The translations under genes were made by a program, and so were the position numbers. Positions 48,303-62,053 of a stretch of DNA of 64,000 nucleotides are shown here, piece after piece. The DNA lies in NCBI RefSeq assembly GCF_036370855.1, contig NC_088099.1, forward strand, positions 35,379,001 through 35,443,000. The letters are read 5' to 3'. This DNA is from Dromaius novaehollandiae. Taxonomy: Eukaryota; Chordata; Aves; Casuariiformes; Dromaiidae. Position 1 is the stretch's first letter. The number at the start of each line of letters is the position of its first letter. A model generated the notes under the pieces. It saw nothing but the letters and a program-made list of their open reading frames with translations, had not been told where the DNA came from and did not search any database.

Positions 48303-50542
48303 AGTAAATTTTCACTGATGTATTTTTGAGGAACTATAAGCCTCTTATCTGAAGTTACTTATTTAACTTCTGTTCTCAATGGGTAACTCCTCCTGCAGTC
48401 TGAAGCCATCTTGTAGGAAAGTGCTGTGACTGACAGCATGGTTTCATAGCACTGAAGGAGCTTTAATGACTAGGGCAAAGCAGTAGTTCCTGTGGAAAAG
48501 TGCCGTGTGCATAACATGGCCTTTATTCTATGTTTAGTGCCTGAAATGAATTACTATATACTTTAAAGTTTTAACACAGCATGGAAAGGCTGTATTGTGC
48601 ATTTCAAGTTTCAGTGCCGTTGAAATACAGTAGAAATGGCCTCTGTAGACAGGTTTCACTACAGAACTTAAATTATGCATGTGTGTATCCAAATTCCTTA
48701 TTTTGAAATATTGAATGTATGAATATTTAATTTGTATCTTGCTTTAGTATCTTCATATGCTTGCCTTAAAGGAAGCTGTTTCCTTTGATTTATATACATG
48801 GATAAAAATGTGTGTACGGTATGTATCAATGGTTTTTCTCTCTACAGCATTAGATGAACAACTTCAGATAACGCTAGCTACTGATTTTTATTCTGCAGCT
48901 TGCTACCGTTGTATAAAATGTGAATTTGTCATATTTGTTCTATTAATTTTCCTTGAATTTCAAATTCATTTGCTTTCCAGAAATATTTTCTTAATTACAT
49001 ATGTTTAGAAAAGTCAAGTATGTTGCACATCCTAACGATGCAGTATTTTTGGTCTGTGCACAGTAACAAAGCCCTGAATATTATCATCATTTGGGGCAGA
49101 ATTTTAACCTGAAATTTACATTTCTCTTTATTTGAATGTTTTGACTGAAAGGGAGAACTCCAAGGGAGTTCCTGAATGTATACTGGTTTTTGTGACATGG
49201 TCTATGAATTTTTGTCTTATTTCCTTGCATAAACGAGATCTTATTGTTCAGTAAGACCTAGGATACGTGGTTACAAAGGTAAGTGCTGTCAATACATTCT
49301 GCCACCAGATTCTCAGAGTATGAAGCACTTCCTGAAATACATGCTACTGCTGTTACAGGGTAATATAACGCAGCTTATGTGTTGGCGCTGAAAGTAGCTA
49401 CATTGTAATGATGACAAGTGAAAGTACAGCCAAAGGTCACATTAAACAAGAGATTTCTTTCACACCTCATCCATTTTCTGGATAGGGTATGAAAATAGCT
49501 CTGTTCCCTACGCTACTGTGTTTTTAAAAAGAAGTTGTCTTGAAATGATTTTTTTAATGCCTTTTATATTACTTTGTTCACATTTTAAGAAATGGACTGT
49601 AGAATTCTAGTGTGCTAACATAGGTGCTACAAAAGTGTTCAAAAGTAGCTTAATTTGGGTGCAGTTAGGCAATATAAGTAATATTTCAGCTTACTACATA
49701 TTTTTAGTTCATGGAGTTGCTTAAAGGTGCTTCAGGTTTTAGAAGGAGAACTATTTATGCGGAAAGTGTTATTTATATTAATATTGCATAACCATAACTA
49801 TTTTTTTCTTATGTATTTTTTTAAGAAGAAAAATATGGATTTTTTTCTGAAAATTGCAGACTGTTTTTCAGAAGTAGAAAAGGAAGAGCAAACATCTCCA
49901 TGTTGATGGACTGTTTTTTAGCTTCAATTTAGAGATCCTGCTAGTAATGTGAAAGGATAATTTAGACTGTAGGCTCAATCAGTTCCTGGTCTTATGCTGA
50001 AACAGCCAACCAGGATGCTAAAAAAAGAGTCGTTTTTAAAATGTGAATAGTCATGTATTAGATAATGAAAATGAAGCTGATCTTGTTTCACAGAGGTTGC
50101 TGAGCAGTTAGGAGATGCTGGTTGGGAGGCCTAAATCTGGTGTGTTATTGATAGGTATATTTCTGTTCTAATCTAACTCCATAGAAATCATAGAAGCCAT
50201 ATTAAGCTCTTCTTCAATTTATTCCATACAGATAAAAGAATTTACATCTCATGAGTCATATATTTCCTGTTGTATCTTTAATACATCCATTTTTAGTATT
50301 TTTCTTGCCTCTGTTCTCTGTTGGTATACTTAGAGAGTCTGTGTGTAGGAGCCTGCTATTTCACCCATGAAGCAAGGAGGAGTTCAAATCAATAGCAGTG
50401 TGCCACTGATACTAAATGATGTTTCTTCTTACCACAATAAGGCCTGATTGTGTCATCCTAATGACACTAGCTTGCTTCACAGAATAGGGATCAGCACTCT
50501 CTCAAATCAAGCTTTACAAGTATTAAAAAAGCCTTGTGGAGG

Positions 50543-50569
50543 AAATACTAGAGAAATACTCTAGTATTT
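50543..50569. repeat. Perfect short inverted repeat (11-bp arms)
   Basis: AAATACTAGAG and CTCTAGTATTT separated by AAATA. No further context. Confidence 0.85.
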
Positions 50570-53500
50570 GTAACCAAACACATGCATTGGATTTGTAAAA
50601 TGAGTATTCAAGAACTCAGTAGTTCTGTTTCACTTTTTAGGAGAGCTGGTTTGCAGTGCATTTTGGAAGTATGTGTTATAAGATGTAGGATTGATCAGAG
50701 TTGACACGAAAGCATGATATTTTAGCAAGAAATTACAAGCATTATTTAAAAAAAAAAATCAGATAAAATGGGGTTCATAGTAAGACCATAGCTTAAAAAA
50801 TACCTCAAGATAGCAGAAATTCTTCATGTTCCACAAAAAAGTCTTTGCAGCACTGCCAAGAAAGAGAATGTCTGCAAGAGGGAAAAGATATAGCCAGCAG
50901 GAATTGCCACACTAGGTCCAGATTACACTTTACATTGTGGTCAAAAAGGAGTAAACAGTTGTTCTTTACTTGGACTAAGGATCCTCTAGAGAGATAACAG
51001 TTGTAGAAAGATATGAGTTTGAGAGGAAATAGTATAACCATGGGAAGCAGTGCCATCATGATAGAAACTTCCAGGCGTAATGGTGGTAGCAGCAGTGGGT
51101 TTTTGGGAAGCTCAGACTTTTTTGTGTTGGATATCTTTGAGCAACAGGAGAGATGAATCATCCTATTTCACTATTAAAATATCCTGCTCTTTACAGCAGC
51201 ATATTTGTTGGTACATTTGTATATGTATCTTTCACTGTAAAATAGATGTAAATTTTTTTCATCTGAAAGAACTTTAGAAGATATTACAGTTGCATGGTTA
51301 AATATTCACATAGTACATCATGAATTTCAGCTTCAATATTGAACCACAACTGCCCATTCTATGAAGGCCTTTCAATAGTAAGCAGCTTTATTAGTAGTTA
51401 CACATGTAGCTTTTTTATTATAAGACAATGAAAATAGTGTAAATACATTTTTAAGCAAAACATGGGTTCTCAGACATTCATAATGTGAGCTGCATTTTAA
51501 CATTTTTGTTTTTTTTCAATATCTACCCTTCTATTTCTCTCATTTCTATCTGTACGATTTTTATAAGGTCACCTGCCATCATGATATCTGAGGGTTTTTG
51601 TGAAGAGGAAACACCTCGTGTTTTGCTGGCAATGAAGCAAATTACAGTAATGGTTTATATTTCAGTAATGGTAGTGAATATTATATAAACTTTATGCAGT
51701 CTTTTGGGTTTCTTTAATGCATGTTAACTGCAGGAAATGAGTAGCATCCCAAAGATGACCAGCAACTCTAGAGATGTAGCTCATAGAATTTACCTGCCTC
51801 AGATCTAGGAAGTTTTCAGTGATTCTCTTTCTCACTGAAATGTTTTAATGGATTAGGCCAAGTCTACATCAGGAGCACTTTGTCAGCTTACTTATCCTAG
51901 TGACACACTTCTACCTCAGATGCAGCTTACTAGCAAAATGGTAGTCTTGCCAGAATAGCATAGTCTAGTCCATGCATCTCCTCCTCCTTCATTCTATCCC
52001 CAGTGCTGAAAGAAGCTAAAAATCAATTTTGCTAGTATAACTTCCCCTTAATTATGTAAAGTTAGCACACATTTGAAACACCACCAGCATACTCTGTCCT
52101 GCCATGCATAGGTATACTATCTTATCATATACCTAAGATGCATAGCAAAACCAGCCACTAATGTCTTATCAGCAATACAGTGAGGATGCAAGAAGTTCAG
52201 TGAAGAAGGATCTGCCTTATGTGGTGACTTGTCTCTACTAAAACATGTTTTTCCTTTCAGCTGAACTTCTGATCTTGCAAACATTTGAGCTTAACTTATG
52301 ACAAGCTGATAGTGGCACTGAAGTTGATTAATATATTCTCTTGCAGCATTATATTTAGTAAATACCAATTTTAGACTATTTTCTTTATCCCAGGTTCTTT
52401 GGCATATGGTTGTAGCTGGATTTAATGTTCCCTACCTCTGTTGTGAGGATCAACAAACATTAAAAACATCCCTGATAGTTGTGAAAACAGTAAACAGAAA
52501 TATCAAATGCAGTGAGCTTTGTCATTCTCCCATTTTTATGTTGTTTATATTATTTCTCTCTTTTTTTTGTAAATGCCATGTTCTGGTGGACCAGAGCTTT
52601 CAAAGAACCCAGGCATCTGTGATTGTTCCATTATTTCATATTTCTATCAGTTCTATTTCTAATGTTTGATTTAAAAATCAGATTTAGATTAATGCTGCAA
52701 AACTTAATTTCTGTACAACAGGCATTAATATGAATTTCATATGTTCAAGCAAACAAGAAGTTCTTTTGGAATTATAATATCTATTGATAGACAGAAGCTG
52801 GTGTTCATGGGTAATTTGGAAACTCGATGTATAAGCTTTCCTTTGACGTTTCTCATAATATGCAGCTAAAAAATGAAACTATTGCTATTATTTTACTAGG
52901 TAAGCTCACTTTTTTCTGTTTCTATGCAGAACTGTTTTTGTTTCAATACTATACAGCTCTTCACTGTATTATGTCTGTTTGTGCTATCTGTTTTGCTTCA
53001 AAAGATAATGCCCATTGCATGCTGAAACATCTTCATTCAAAACTTAGAAAATATTTAAAGGTAATAATGTATATTTTCTTTGCCATGCCTACTTTTTTTT
53101 AATGAATACCTGTACTACTTAGGAAGGAAAGTAAAAGTAACGTGGGAGTGAGAAGTATATTTGTATAACGACTTGAAAAAATGCCTTTTGTTTGTCATTT
53201 ATCCCTTCAATTGTACCGTACTACTTTTAAGACTTCTTCTTAGAGTGACTGTATTGTATGAATGTGCATGTAATACATTCTCAGAACAATTAGTAAAACT
53301 ACATGCACATCTGAAGATATATTCTGCATCTTCAGTAAAACATATTTTGAATAAGTAGCTGATCTATTGAATAGAGTTGTCCATTGATTCTAAAGATCTT
53401 TTTCTGTGCTCAGACGAATCAAGATATAATCATTTGTAATTTCTTCTCTTCATTAAAAGAAGTGATGAATAATATGATTGGAGGGAGTGCATGAGTCATG

Positions 53501-54182
53501 AAATGGGTAGTTGAAGAATCATGGAAAAATTCACTTAGAAAAACCCTCTTCTGCTTACCAGGATTCATAATGTGTGTTCGGTTTTCTGTAACATATCCAG
53601 AAATTATGATGGTAAAGGTTTTAATAAAAGCCTAGGATGGATGAGCAACAACTCTATAGTCACTCTATTCTAACATTGATATGATGCGTTATAAGAGAGA
53701 GTCCTGTAACTCTCAGGTAAAAGTACAGTGATTGTGGATAAAATGAAGATCAGAGGATGCTTTCTCTTTTGATCTCCATGTGATGAGGAAAATAAAATGT
53801 CTTAAAATATACTACAAATAATGTGGAGTGAATGTAGAACCTATCGTCCCAACAGTATGTGTGCTGCTATGAAACAGCTTTTAAGGGGCTGTTGAAATAT
53901 TGATAACTTGGTAGAGCACTTCAGAATTTCCTTATTCTATTTCAAATATAGATCTATGTTAGCGAGTCAGTATTTGTGCTCTTTTTTCTTGTTGGTAGAA
54001 CTAGGCATAAAAGAGAGTAAAAATAAGTATTGTAACTAAATAAGTGACTTGACATAGCTCCACCCCCCAAAAATTCATCTTGTTTTCAACTTTCATACTA
54101 AAATCATGAGGCATTTATTACAAAAATTGCTCAGTAGATTCAAGCACCAACTAAATGTCCCAGGCAAGAGTCATATAACCAG

Positions 54183-54330
54183 CTGTTGTTCTCCCTGCAG
54201 TGACCTGGGCTAGGCAGCCTAGCATCTGCCTCTGTTTTCTCTTCAGTGACCCAAGCCAGATTTCTTCAGACTAATGCTGGTTTTTTTCCCTGCAGTCACT
54301 CATGCTAATTTCTTTTAAATGCTACAGCTG
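54183..54330 (+). repeat. Three imperfect tandem units, each with an acceptor-like CAG
   Basis: Units start at about 54183, 54232 and 54277. Each begins CTGTT- or CTGGTT-like, runs through a pyrimidine tract and ends in CAG (at 54200, 54246 and 54295), followed by TGAC or TCAC. The period is about 46-49 bases. It looks like a decayed minisatellite whose unit resembles a 3' splice site. Confidence 0.6.
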
Positions 54331-55869
54331 TTTTTGAAAGATCTCTTTTTTTCTTTTCTGATTCACTCTGTGATTTTGAAGAGGTGATTTTTAAAATTCT
54401 TGAGTAATGTTAAACATAGGATTGTTCATCAGTTTTGCTTCAAGGCATATGTCAGCACCATAGGAAAAAGGAAAATGAGATTTACTTTCACAGGAAAAGC
54501 CCCATCTTTCCTGAGGTTCCTATGGACAAAGAATCCTGATGTTGAACTGAGTTAATTCCATTCATTTAACTAGAAAGAATCAAGGCGAAGGTGTTGGAAG
54601 CTTGGGAGGGTGCAGAATTCAGAAACATGCAAAAAGGGATGTTTTGCTCTGCGAACTAACAGGCCGAAAATATTATGTAGCAATATGTTCCAAATGAGAA
54701 TAAAAATCAAGCTATTAATGATATAAGCCTTAATCAATGGGATCAAGCTGTTTTCTGGAAGTCATTATTGCTGAATAGTTAAATGCAAAATAGTAAAGTG
54801 TATCCTCAGTATTTCTTTTTCACAACCTATTCCACAGAAATTTCTAACAGATGATTAAATATATGGAAGGAAGAGCAAAGGAGGAAGGGATAGCATGAAA
54901 GAATTGCCAATGATTGCCAAACTCTCCTGTGATGACAGTTTTCGTTTTTGTCACTGATAATTTTCTGATAATCAGTCTTTTTCAGTCTTTTACCTTCAGT
55001 TTTATTTTTTAAATATAGTTGTTGTTAGAACTACAATTAAAGTTTAGTGATCTTTTAGAAAATTTAGAAATATAGAATGTCTTTTAGAATTTTTAGGATT
55101 ACTAGAGCATGCTAGAGGCCTCATATTTGTTTGTATTTGCAGTTTTGGATGATGCAATATTCTAGCTTTCTCGCATTGTTTTCAAGTGGATAGTGTGCCC
55201 CTTATCTTAATAATTTAGGGACAGCAAGCATGCAACACAAATGCATTCTGTTCACTCAGTAGAAGAGGCTTCGCTTTTTCCATATGGTTGTGTCTACCAA
55301 CCAGTTAGCCAAAAAAATGTCAGAAGTCAAATTTCTTCCTCTCAAGCTGCCTTTGTCATGCTGATTACAAGAGTAGGTTACTCCGTAACTCTGGGCATTT
55401 CTTCAGAGCATGATTTTTCACTGAACACTGTTACGCCTTTTATTTGTTGTATGAAATAGCAAAATTAAGTGGTTTGCAGCAACACAGTTTTCTGAAGAAT
55501 AATGAAAAAATCATAGCATATATTGGTCTTGGTATATACTCAAAATGCCTGTTTTATTTCAGGGATAGATTTTGCTTCCACCAAGATGTGGGCAACATGA
55601 ATGAGGCCTGCTTCTACCACTAAATAATGAACCTCCTTTACCTCTTTCATCATGTAGTGTCACTTCCTATCTTATCTCAATTTATTGAATCCATTTTAGG
55701 CTTGGAGAATGACTCTTATGCATACACAGAAAGGAATAGTTTACAGGAGGGTAGGCCTGAATGTCTGCAGATGATAAAAGCTGTGATAATGAAATGTTTT
55801 TCCTTCAAAATCAGACTTTTATAAATTGATAGCCTGGCTGGACTGACATCCTATCCATGTTGGTAGTGG
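54331..55869. other. Intron-like DNA, nothing called
   Basis: AT-rich; no repeat or exon recognised. Confidence 0.5.
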
Positions 55870-56110
55870 ACAGAAATGGGCTTTTGATAGCCCAGGTTAG
55901 AATGTGGCTATCTGGAGAATCTGGGAGTTTGAACCCATGTATTCTGCCAGAATAGCAGTGGTGGATGTTGATTTCTGTATCCCAATGAGCATTGCTACGA
56001 GGGTCAGGAGATGAAAAGTTTGGTTCCTGATTCACTGCTACGTGGGCCCTCTGTGGGCCTGCTCTGCCTCAGTTCCTTTGGGAAAGTGGAGATGACAAAT
56101 ACACTCAGAG
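55870..56110 (+). mobile_element. MIR-like (CORE) SINE relic
   Basis: A tRNA-like head with an A box TAGCCCAGGTTAG (55888-55900) and a B box GGGAGTTTGAACCC (55923-55936) at proper pol III spacing. It is followed by a body ending TCTGCCTCAGTTCC (from about 56063) and GGGAAAGTGGAGATGACAA, which matches the TCTGTGCCTCAGTTTCC..AAATGGGGATAATAA stretch of the MIR/CORE domain. The middle is diverged. Mammal-type MIR, another CORE-SINE, or a related reptile family are all possible. Confidence 0.65.
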
Positions 56111-56758
56111 CTAATGCAGATAAAATTGAACCTAATTACTACCTGTTCCTTTCTTCTTCTTCATCTTAAAGTTTTGTCGGGATATACAAATAGCCTGTGA
56201 TGAAAAAATTTGAGGAAAGGAGACTTGATGGAGGTGAAAAAATCACACCAAGAGTGACTGAGAGAGAGAGAATGTGGGGTTCTATGCGATAGTTAAGGAT
56301 ATTTTGTCAAAACTGACCTTTGCCAACATGATTCTTGTTTGGGGATAAACTCAATTATAAATATACCTACCTCTCCTTTAGGGACATCTCTTATAAACAG
56401 ACATTATTAATTATAGATTGACCCATAACTGATAGATCCATGAAGATATATTGTCAGCTTCTCATATGCTGAGATATCAAGTATCCCTAAAGAGATGAAA
56501 CAGAATATTTTTTTGCATTCTTGTAGAAGTAGTGAAGGTTTCAGTGAAATGTTCTGGTTGGATAAGTTACAGCTGATACCCTGTTCTCCTCAGGATACCT
56601 CACCCCCACCCCCTTTTTTGTGATCTCAATTTTTTGTGGGTTTTTGACTTTGAAGAAGGCCTTAATGAGACATACTTATTAATAATGATTTAATAGTGTT
56701 TGTGTGTTCAGACAGGTCTTTTGGGAAGTTTGATTGTATCAATCGTCATATTTCTATC

Positions 56759-56774
56759 AAAAAAAAAAAAAAAA
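56759..56774. repeat. Poly(A) tract, 16 A
   Basis: Run of 16 A with no recognisable retroelement body upstream. Confidence 0.9.
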
Positions 56775-58927
56775 TCAAGGACTGAATCCTCTTTTCTTAC
56801 CAAAATGATTTCAGCCTGTTTTAGCCCCTTGTGTTATACAGCGAGCTATCAGTTTGAAAAGCTTTTGCATAAGAAACAAACTTCAGAAGTGAAATCAGGA
56901 CACGTAGCTACTGTTTTGAACCTTCAAGGAAAACTGCATAGCAATAAATTTTCATTATATGCTAGCATTCAAGACTCTTATTAAGGGAAATGGTGTAGTG
57001 CAAGTCAAAAAGTTTATGTACTTGTCCAAAAAGATTCCATTATAAGTTGGCTTCAGAAGTGAAATGAAAAAGTGCTTCCTGGATCTCTCCATTTATGTGA
57101 CCTAGGTTCAGGCTGTATAAGCAACAGGCAATATATTTTGTAATTATTTTTATTTGACCATGAGAAGTACTTTCTTATGGTTTTAAGTAACTGACTCCTA
57201 GGCCAAATGACTTGTGGCTCTGTGATTTGTTGCTGGGATTTCAGTTATTCTTATTTTCATCAGACTTCCCAAGATGCGTTCTCTGTATCTAACGAGAGGT
57301 TTTTGAAGGCTTTTTTGCCCTAACTGTTGGGAAAGCGTAGAGATTAATACCTTCTTGCCTGTCGTTTAGTTTCTCTAAGTTTTGCTTCATTTTACAATGA
57401 GGTTTTGTTACATTTGGCATAGGTTTAGAACATCCCTTGTCATGGTGTAAAAAAATTCTTTCAGCACTTGTGACAGTAGCATTCCGTGGAAAATTTGGGG
57501 GAGATTTAGTTCAGCTTGTTGTGCTCGGACAATTGCAGCAGCAGATGATCTGTCCTTTAACTGAAGAAAGGAGATATCCTGCTGTCCAGTAAAATAGGAA
57601 TACAGATTTTACAATCTTACTGAACTGGAGAATTAATGTTTGTGAAAAGGAAATACATAGGATAATTAATTGCCTTCATATAAATCATCTTAAATTTCTA
57701 TCCTTATGGAAAACTTCTGCATTGTTTAAAGTATTGTGAGAATATACTTGTGATTTGTATGTCAGCTATTTCAGACTTGTAGTTCATACTGTACTTTATA
57801 TTGAGATTAATGAGGAGAAAAGGGGTGAGGCATTTTTGTTGTGGCCAATTTATTTCATTTCAGACTGTATTATCATTTGGTGAAAGCCCTATTGATTAGC
57901 CTTCATAGCTTTACAGAGCTTTTCTTCTAAGCACTTAAAGTTTGAGTTGTCTCAGTCCCATAGGACTGAAAGAAAGCTGTTAGTACCATGAAATTCTTCT
58001 TCTGTATGTTTCCAACAGCTTGAAGCCTCTTCTTGGAATGCAAAATATTAGCACATTAATGTTATTAACCCCTTTAGTACAAAATGCTTTTCGAAGTAAA
58101 AATATTTTCATATCTTCAAAGTCTGGATTGTTTCTTCCGTATGAGTACAGTTTCTTAAAGCTGAAAAATGTGTTGCTGTGCAACAAACAGATGCTACTCT
58201 AACAATGCAATACATTATGTACCAAAAATGATCTTGGTTTTAATCATAGATGCTGATTTAATGAGACAAAACTAGCTTACATCAAAAATGGATTTAGGGT
58301 GTGATTTTGTTTTCTCTGTGTTTTCTCTACGTAATTAGTAGGAATATTGTACCTTATATACTGTGCTTTAAATTTGAAAGTGTACTTTGGTTTTATGTCA
58401 TTTTATACTCCTGGTTTCTAAATCTGCCTTGTATAATACTCTTTTCATTCCTTTTTATGATGTGAACACAAAGCCATTAGTAAATCTTGTACACTATTAA
58501 TCTATTTGCAATAAGTGAGCTATTTTCTCAAAAAGAATTGTCTTTTTACAGTATCATTCTGATCATGCTTAATCCTTCCATTTTGGCCACATTTCCTTTT
58601 TCCACTTGTTTTCTGAATGTTTCCTATTCAGTGGCTTCATCTTGCGTTTACCATGTGGGATATGTAAGATGTTTGCCTATAACTAATGTTAGGTTATGGA
58701 TCAGAAAAACAGTGCTAATCAATATTCTCAGATAGTGTCAGTACTTTATATCTTGAGAACACACCTAACCCCCGGGAACATTTAATTTTTGATACCTCTT
58801 CAATTTAACTTTCATTTTGTCTTGTGGATATTCTGTACATTAGTTGCTGCCTCTAACCCTTCTATCACCAGATATAAATTTTGATTGACAATTTTACTTT
58901 TAGATGAAGTCAGATAATACTATACTT

Positions 58928-58940
58928 GGGGGGGGGGGGG
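58928..58940. repeat. Poly(G) tract, 13 G
   Basis: Run of 13 G in AT-rich DNA; no splice site nearby. Confidence 0.9.
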
Positions 58941-60095
58941 AAGTCTTCGTATTGTGTTTTTAATTCCACTGAACCCAGCAGAGTTAAATGTAGTTTGGAT
59001 GCACAGGGAAGAATTAATGATTGGAAGATACAGAGTTGGTAAATTATTTATTCTGGCCCTGAGGAAGCTGAAAAGCTGAGTGAAAGACTAATAAATCATT
59101 TGTGGTAGTGCTGGTTGTCACTTCCAATTATTTTAGACGGTTTTGTGATAAACTGCAGCACCTGCTAGATATCCCTACACCATCCCTTGATGCTTGCAGT
59201 GCAGCTTGTTCAGTCGATTATCAAAGGCAAATTTGTCTAAAGTTTCCTCAGGTTGGAAAGAGAATTACTTTTCTCAATCACCCCTTCCCCTATTTTTAAG
59301 CTCCTTTTTCATTACATGCATGAAATAGGTAAAATCTATGATATATGTAAAATTTGATTGACGTGGTGTACATTCAGGTATGGTCTATTGATCCGCTGAG
59401 GAACAGGATGAGGAGTGATATGTGTGTGAGTGTTAGCCTAACCTTGAAAGGCTGTCTTCATTTCATCCTGCTGAAGTGAGCGGTTTCTAAGATATATGAA
59501 CTAGTATTCATCCGCTGGTTTTGAGGATTGTGTTGGAGCTAGTACTGAAGTTGCAGAGGAGACCGACTTGAGTATCAGTTGACTTTGTCACCTGTTAAAC
59601 TTTCCTGCTATTTTTTTTCAGCAAGTCTTTCTGTAAAATTCCAATTACATGTACAGAGGCCCTATTGCTCCACGGCATGCAAGACTTGGATAAATAGAGT
59701 TTAAGGCAGAGAAAAGTAGTTGGAGGACTGGAGAGAGGATTTAGAAAGAGGAGTAATGGAGTGTCTTTCAAATATAGCAGAGGGAGCAAAATGTTGGAAA
59801 GATTAAAGTTGTTCATAGAGAAATAAGTAAGATGAATGATGGAGGGAGAAAGAACTGGAGTAGGTTAGTGACAGGCAGCTTTTCGTTCATACTACCTTGC
59901 TGAAGGTAGCTTTGTCAGGCATTTAGTAAGTCTCTAGCTTGCTTATATCTAGCTTCAGTTTGACCGTCGTCTTTTCTGACACACAGGAACCAGGCCTGCC
60001 CTAAAAATATTTGTCTTTCAAAAGTGAAAAAAACAGTAAAATGTAATCCAGTTCTATATGTATTACTTTCAAGCTTGAAGGCTGGCTGTCTCTTT

Positions 60096-60155
60096 AAAAA
60101 AAAAAAAAAAAAAAAAAAAGAAAGAGAGAGAGAAAAGAAAAAGAAAGGAAAAAGG
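60096..60155. repeat. Poly(A) tract, 24 A, with GA-rich tail
   Basis: A24 (60096-60119) followed by AGAGAGAGAG and AAAGAAA units. All-purine on the plus strand. Confidence 0.9.
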
Positions 60156-61203
60156 TGTTTCAAACCTCACTTTATGTGTGTAATCCAAAGGAAGGGGAGG
60201 AGGGAACTCCTGGTTTTGCAAATAACTCCAGTAACCTATTTCTGTTCATCCTGGGAAAAGGACTGCAAAAACTGAAAACAGTATTTAATTGGTTTTCATC
60301 TGAACAATCTTAAAAAGTTAGCTTGCATCAGTTGGAGTTAATTGGTTAAAGTTAAAAGTTAATCAGTTTAAAACTGTTGAGATTCTCTTTCATGTCTTTA
60401 TTACTGGAGGAAAGGTGTCTCTTATACACAGGGCTGAAAGACTACATAGTAAATGTTGAATGCTATAACTTACGTGGTGTAGAGTAAGCTTTCGGTATAT
60501 TTTTCACTACTTTCCTAGTCTAATCCATCCAAATAAAATGGAATTCTAAATATTCTGGGCCATTATAATCTAAACCTCCATTCTTTGGAAGGTAGAAAAT
60601 TCAGAGTTTTTGTATTTATTTCCGTTGTTCCAATAGTGGAACACAGTTTGGAGTTTTAAGTGAGATCATTTCTTAGGAAGTGATAGTATTTTGACCCAAA
60701 TAGCTAGTTCAAGTCAAATCAGAGCAGTGGCCATGCTGATTAAAATCAGCACAATCAAAAGACCTTTGCTTTTTTCTGTGAATCTTGTTGAGGTGGAGCC
60801 TTGCTTGTTGTGCTCTAGTAACTCGGGAAAAAATCGCATGAAAATACCAGGCACAGTCACTGTGCTTCCCCCGATGACTGTGGTACGGAGGGAACTGCAG
60901 GATTTAAGTTCTAGATCTCTTAACTTTAAGGAAGCTCCATGAATCCATGTGAAATTTTTGTAACCTGTAGATCGTTTCTGAATGCATTTAGGAACTGAGC
61001 TGTGGCCTGTTTAAGTTCCAGAAAGTTGATACCAGGTGCCAGAAAAACATGCTTAAATTCAGTGAAGGGAGTTCTGTCGTTTGGTTGGGGGGGGCAGGAA
61101 GGATTGTTTGCTTAGTTTACTGGAAACTTTTTTTCTTCTATTAGTGTGCATATTTGCAACCACTGATGATGTTATAGAATGGACAGTCTGTAAGAACTGA
61201 TCT

Positions 61204-61230
61204 TTATTATTATTATTTTATTATTATTAT
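61204..61230. repeat. ATT trinucleotide repeat, interrupted
   Basis: Two blocks of TTA/ATT units separated by one extra T. Confidence 0.85.
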
Positions 61231-62053
61231 AGAAAATGTTTCTGTGAACATGCTCTATCTGATGCTAACACAAATCAAATCAGTGTGGATTTTTTTCTGT
61301 GGCTTTAATCAACCATTTAATCATGATTTAAATCAAGCTCTAGATGTAAATGGATATTAATCATGGTTCTTACTTCCTTATTTCCCAAAGAAAGGTGGTG
61401 TCTGTAGCAAATGTTGATTTGCAAATAAATACACCTTTTCTCTAGCAGTTTTATATTTCTTGATAAACATAATATGGTGCATTTATGCATTTTTTAAGCA
61501 ATTACAGACCTCAACATATACAAAAATAATGGTTTTTTTAGTTTTACAAGAAAGTGGAAGACTGATTATTTTTAGGACTTTAATTCATGATTTGTATCTA
61601 GTTCAATGCATGTCGGCATTGAGTTAAAACTGCACAAAAATAGCAATATGTAATTTTCTTAAGGTAGTTTCATTTGCAGGATAAGTGTGCTGGATATACA
61701 AAAAAGGGGAAGAAAAAATGCATTCTGAAATGAAAATGGATTTCTTTTACAAGATACTGCTTATAATAAACTCTTCACTGTGTGCTAGAAAATCTTAAAA
61801 CCAATGAATTTTATCCTTAGACCTAGTTTTTATTCAGAGTTTAAAACACGGAAACAAGTCTTTCCCTATTGACTTTCAGCTTTGAAAGTCATTGAACTCA
61901 GCCCATCAAATAACAGAAAAATCAGACATGATGACAGCTCTGCACCTGCCTGAGAGGCTATCACAGTCAGGAGTTGTGTCAGTCATTGAGCAAACTATCT
62001 CCAGGTTTTCACCCATTTTTTTTCTTTATTCTTTTTAATAGAGGGGCTTTTTT

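Larger units (their letters stand above)
47346..54182. other. Intron-like DNA, no exon called
   Basis: Contains the MITE-like relic at 48223-48302 and a hairpin at 50543-50569. A donor ACAAAG|GTAAGT near 49279 has only a 27-nt segment behind an acceptor-like TTGTTCAG. Another acceptor/donor pair near 52862-52898 is also too weak to call. Confidence 0.55.
56111..62053. other. Intron-like DNA with simple repeats
   Basis: Holds A16 (56759-56774), G13 (58928-58940), A24 with a GA-rich tail (60096-60155) and an ATT repeat (61204-61230). A 15-nt direct repeat CTTCAGAAGTGAAAT occurs at 56881 and 57051. The frames at 59102-59299 and 60691-60942 have no splice support. Confidence 0.55.

Noticed and set aside
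49252..49278. 27-nt microexon between TTGTTCAG and GTAAGT
   Set aside because: Too short, with a weak pyrimidine tract and no supporting context.
59915..60275. Lys/Glu-rich and Phe-rich frames
   Set aside because: Both translate the poly(A)/GA tract at 60096-60155.
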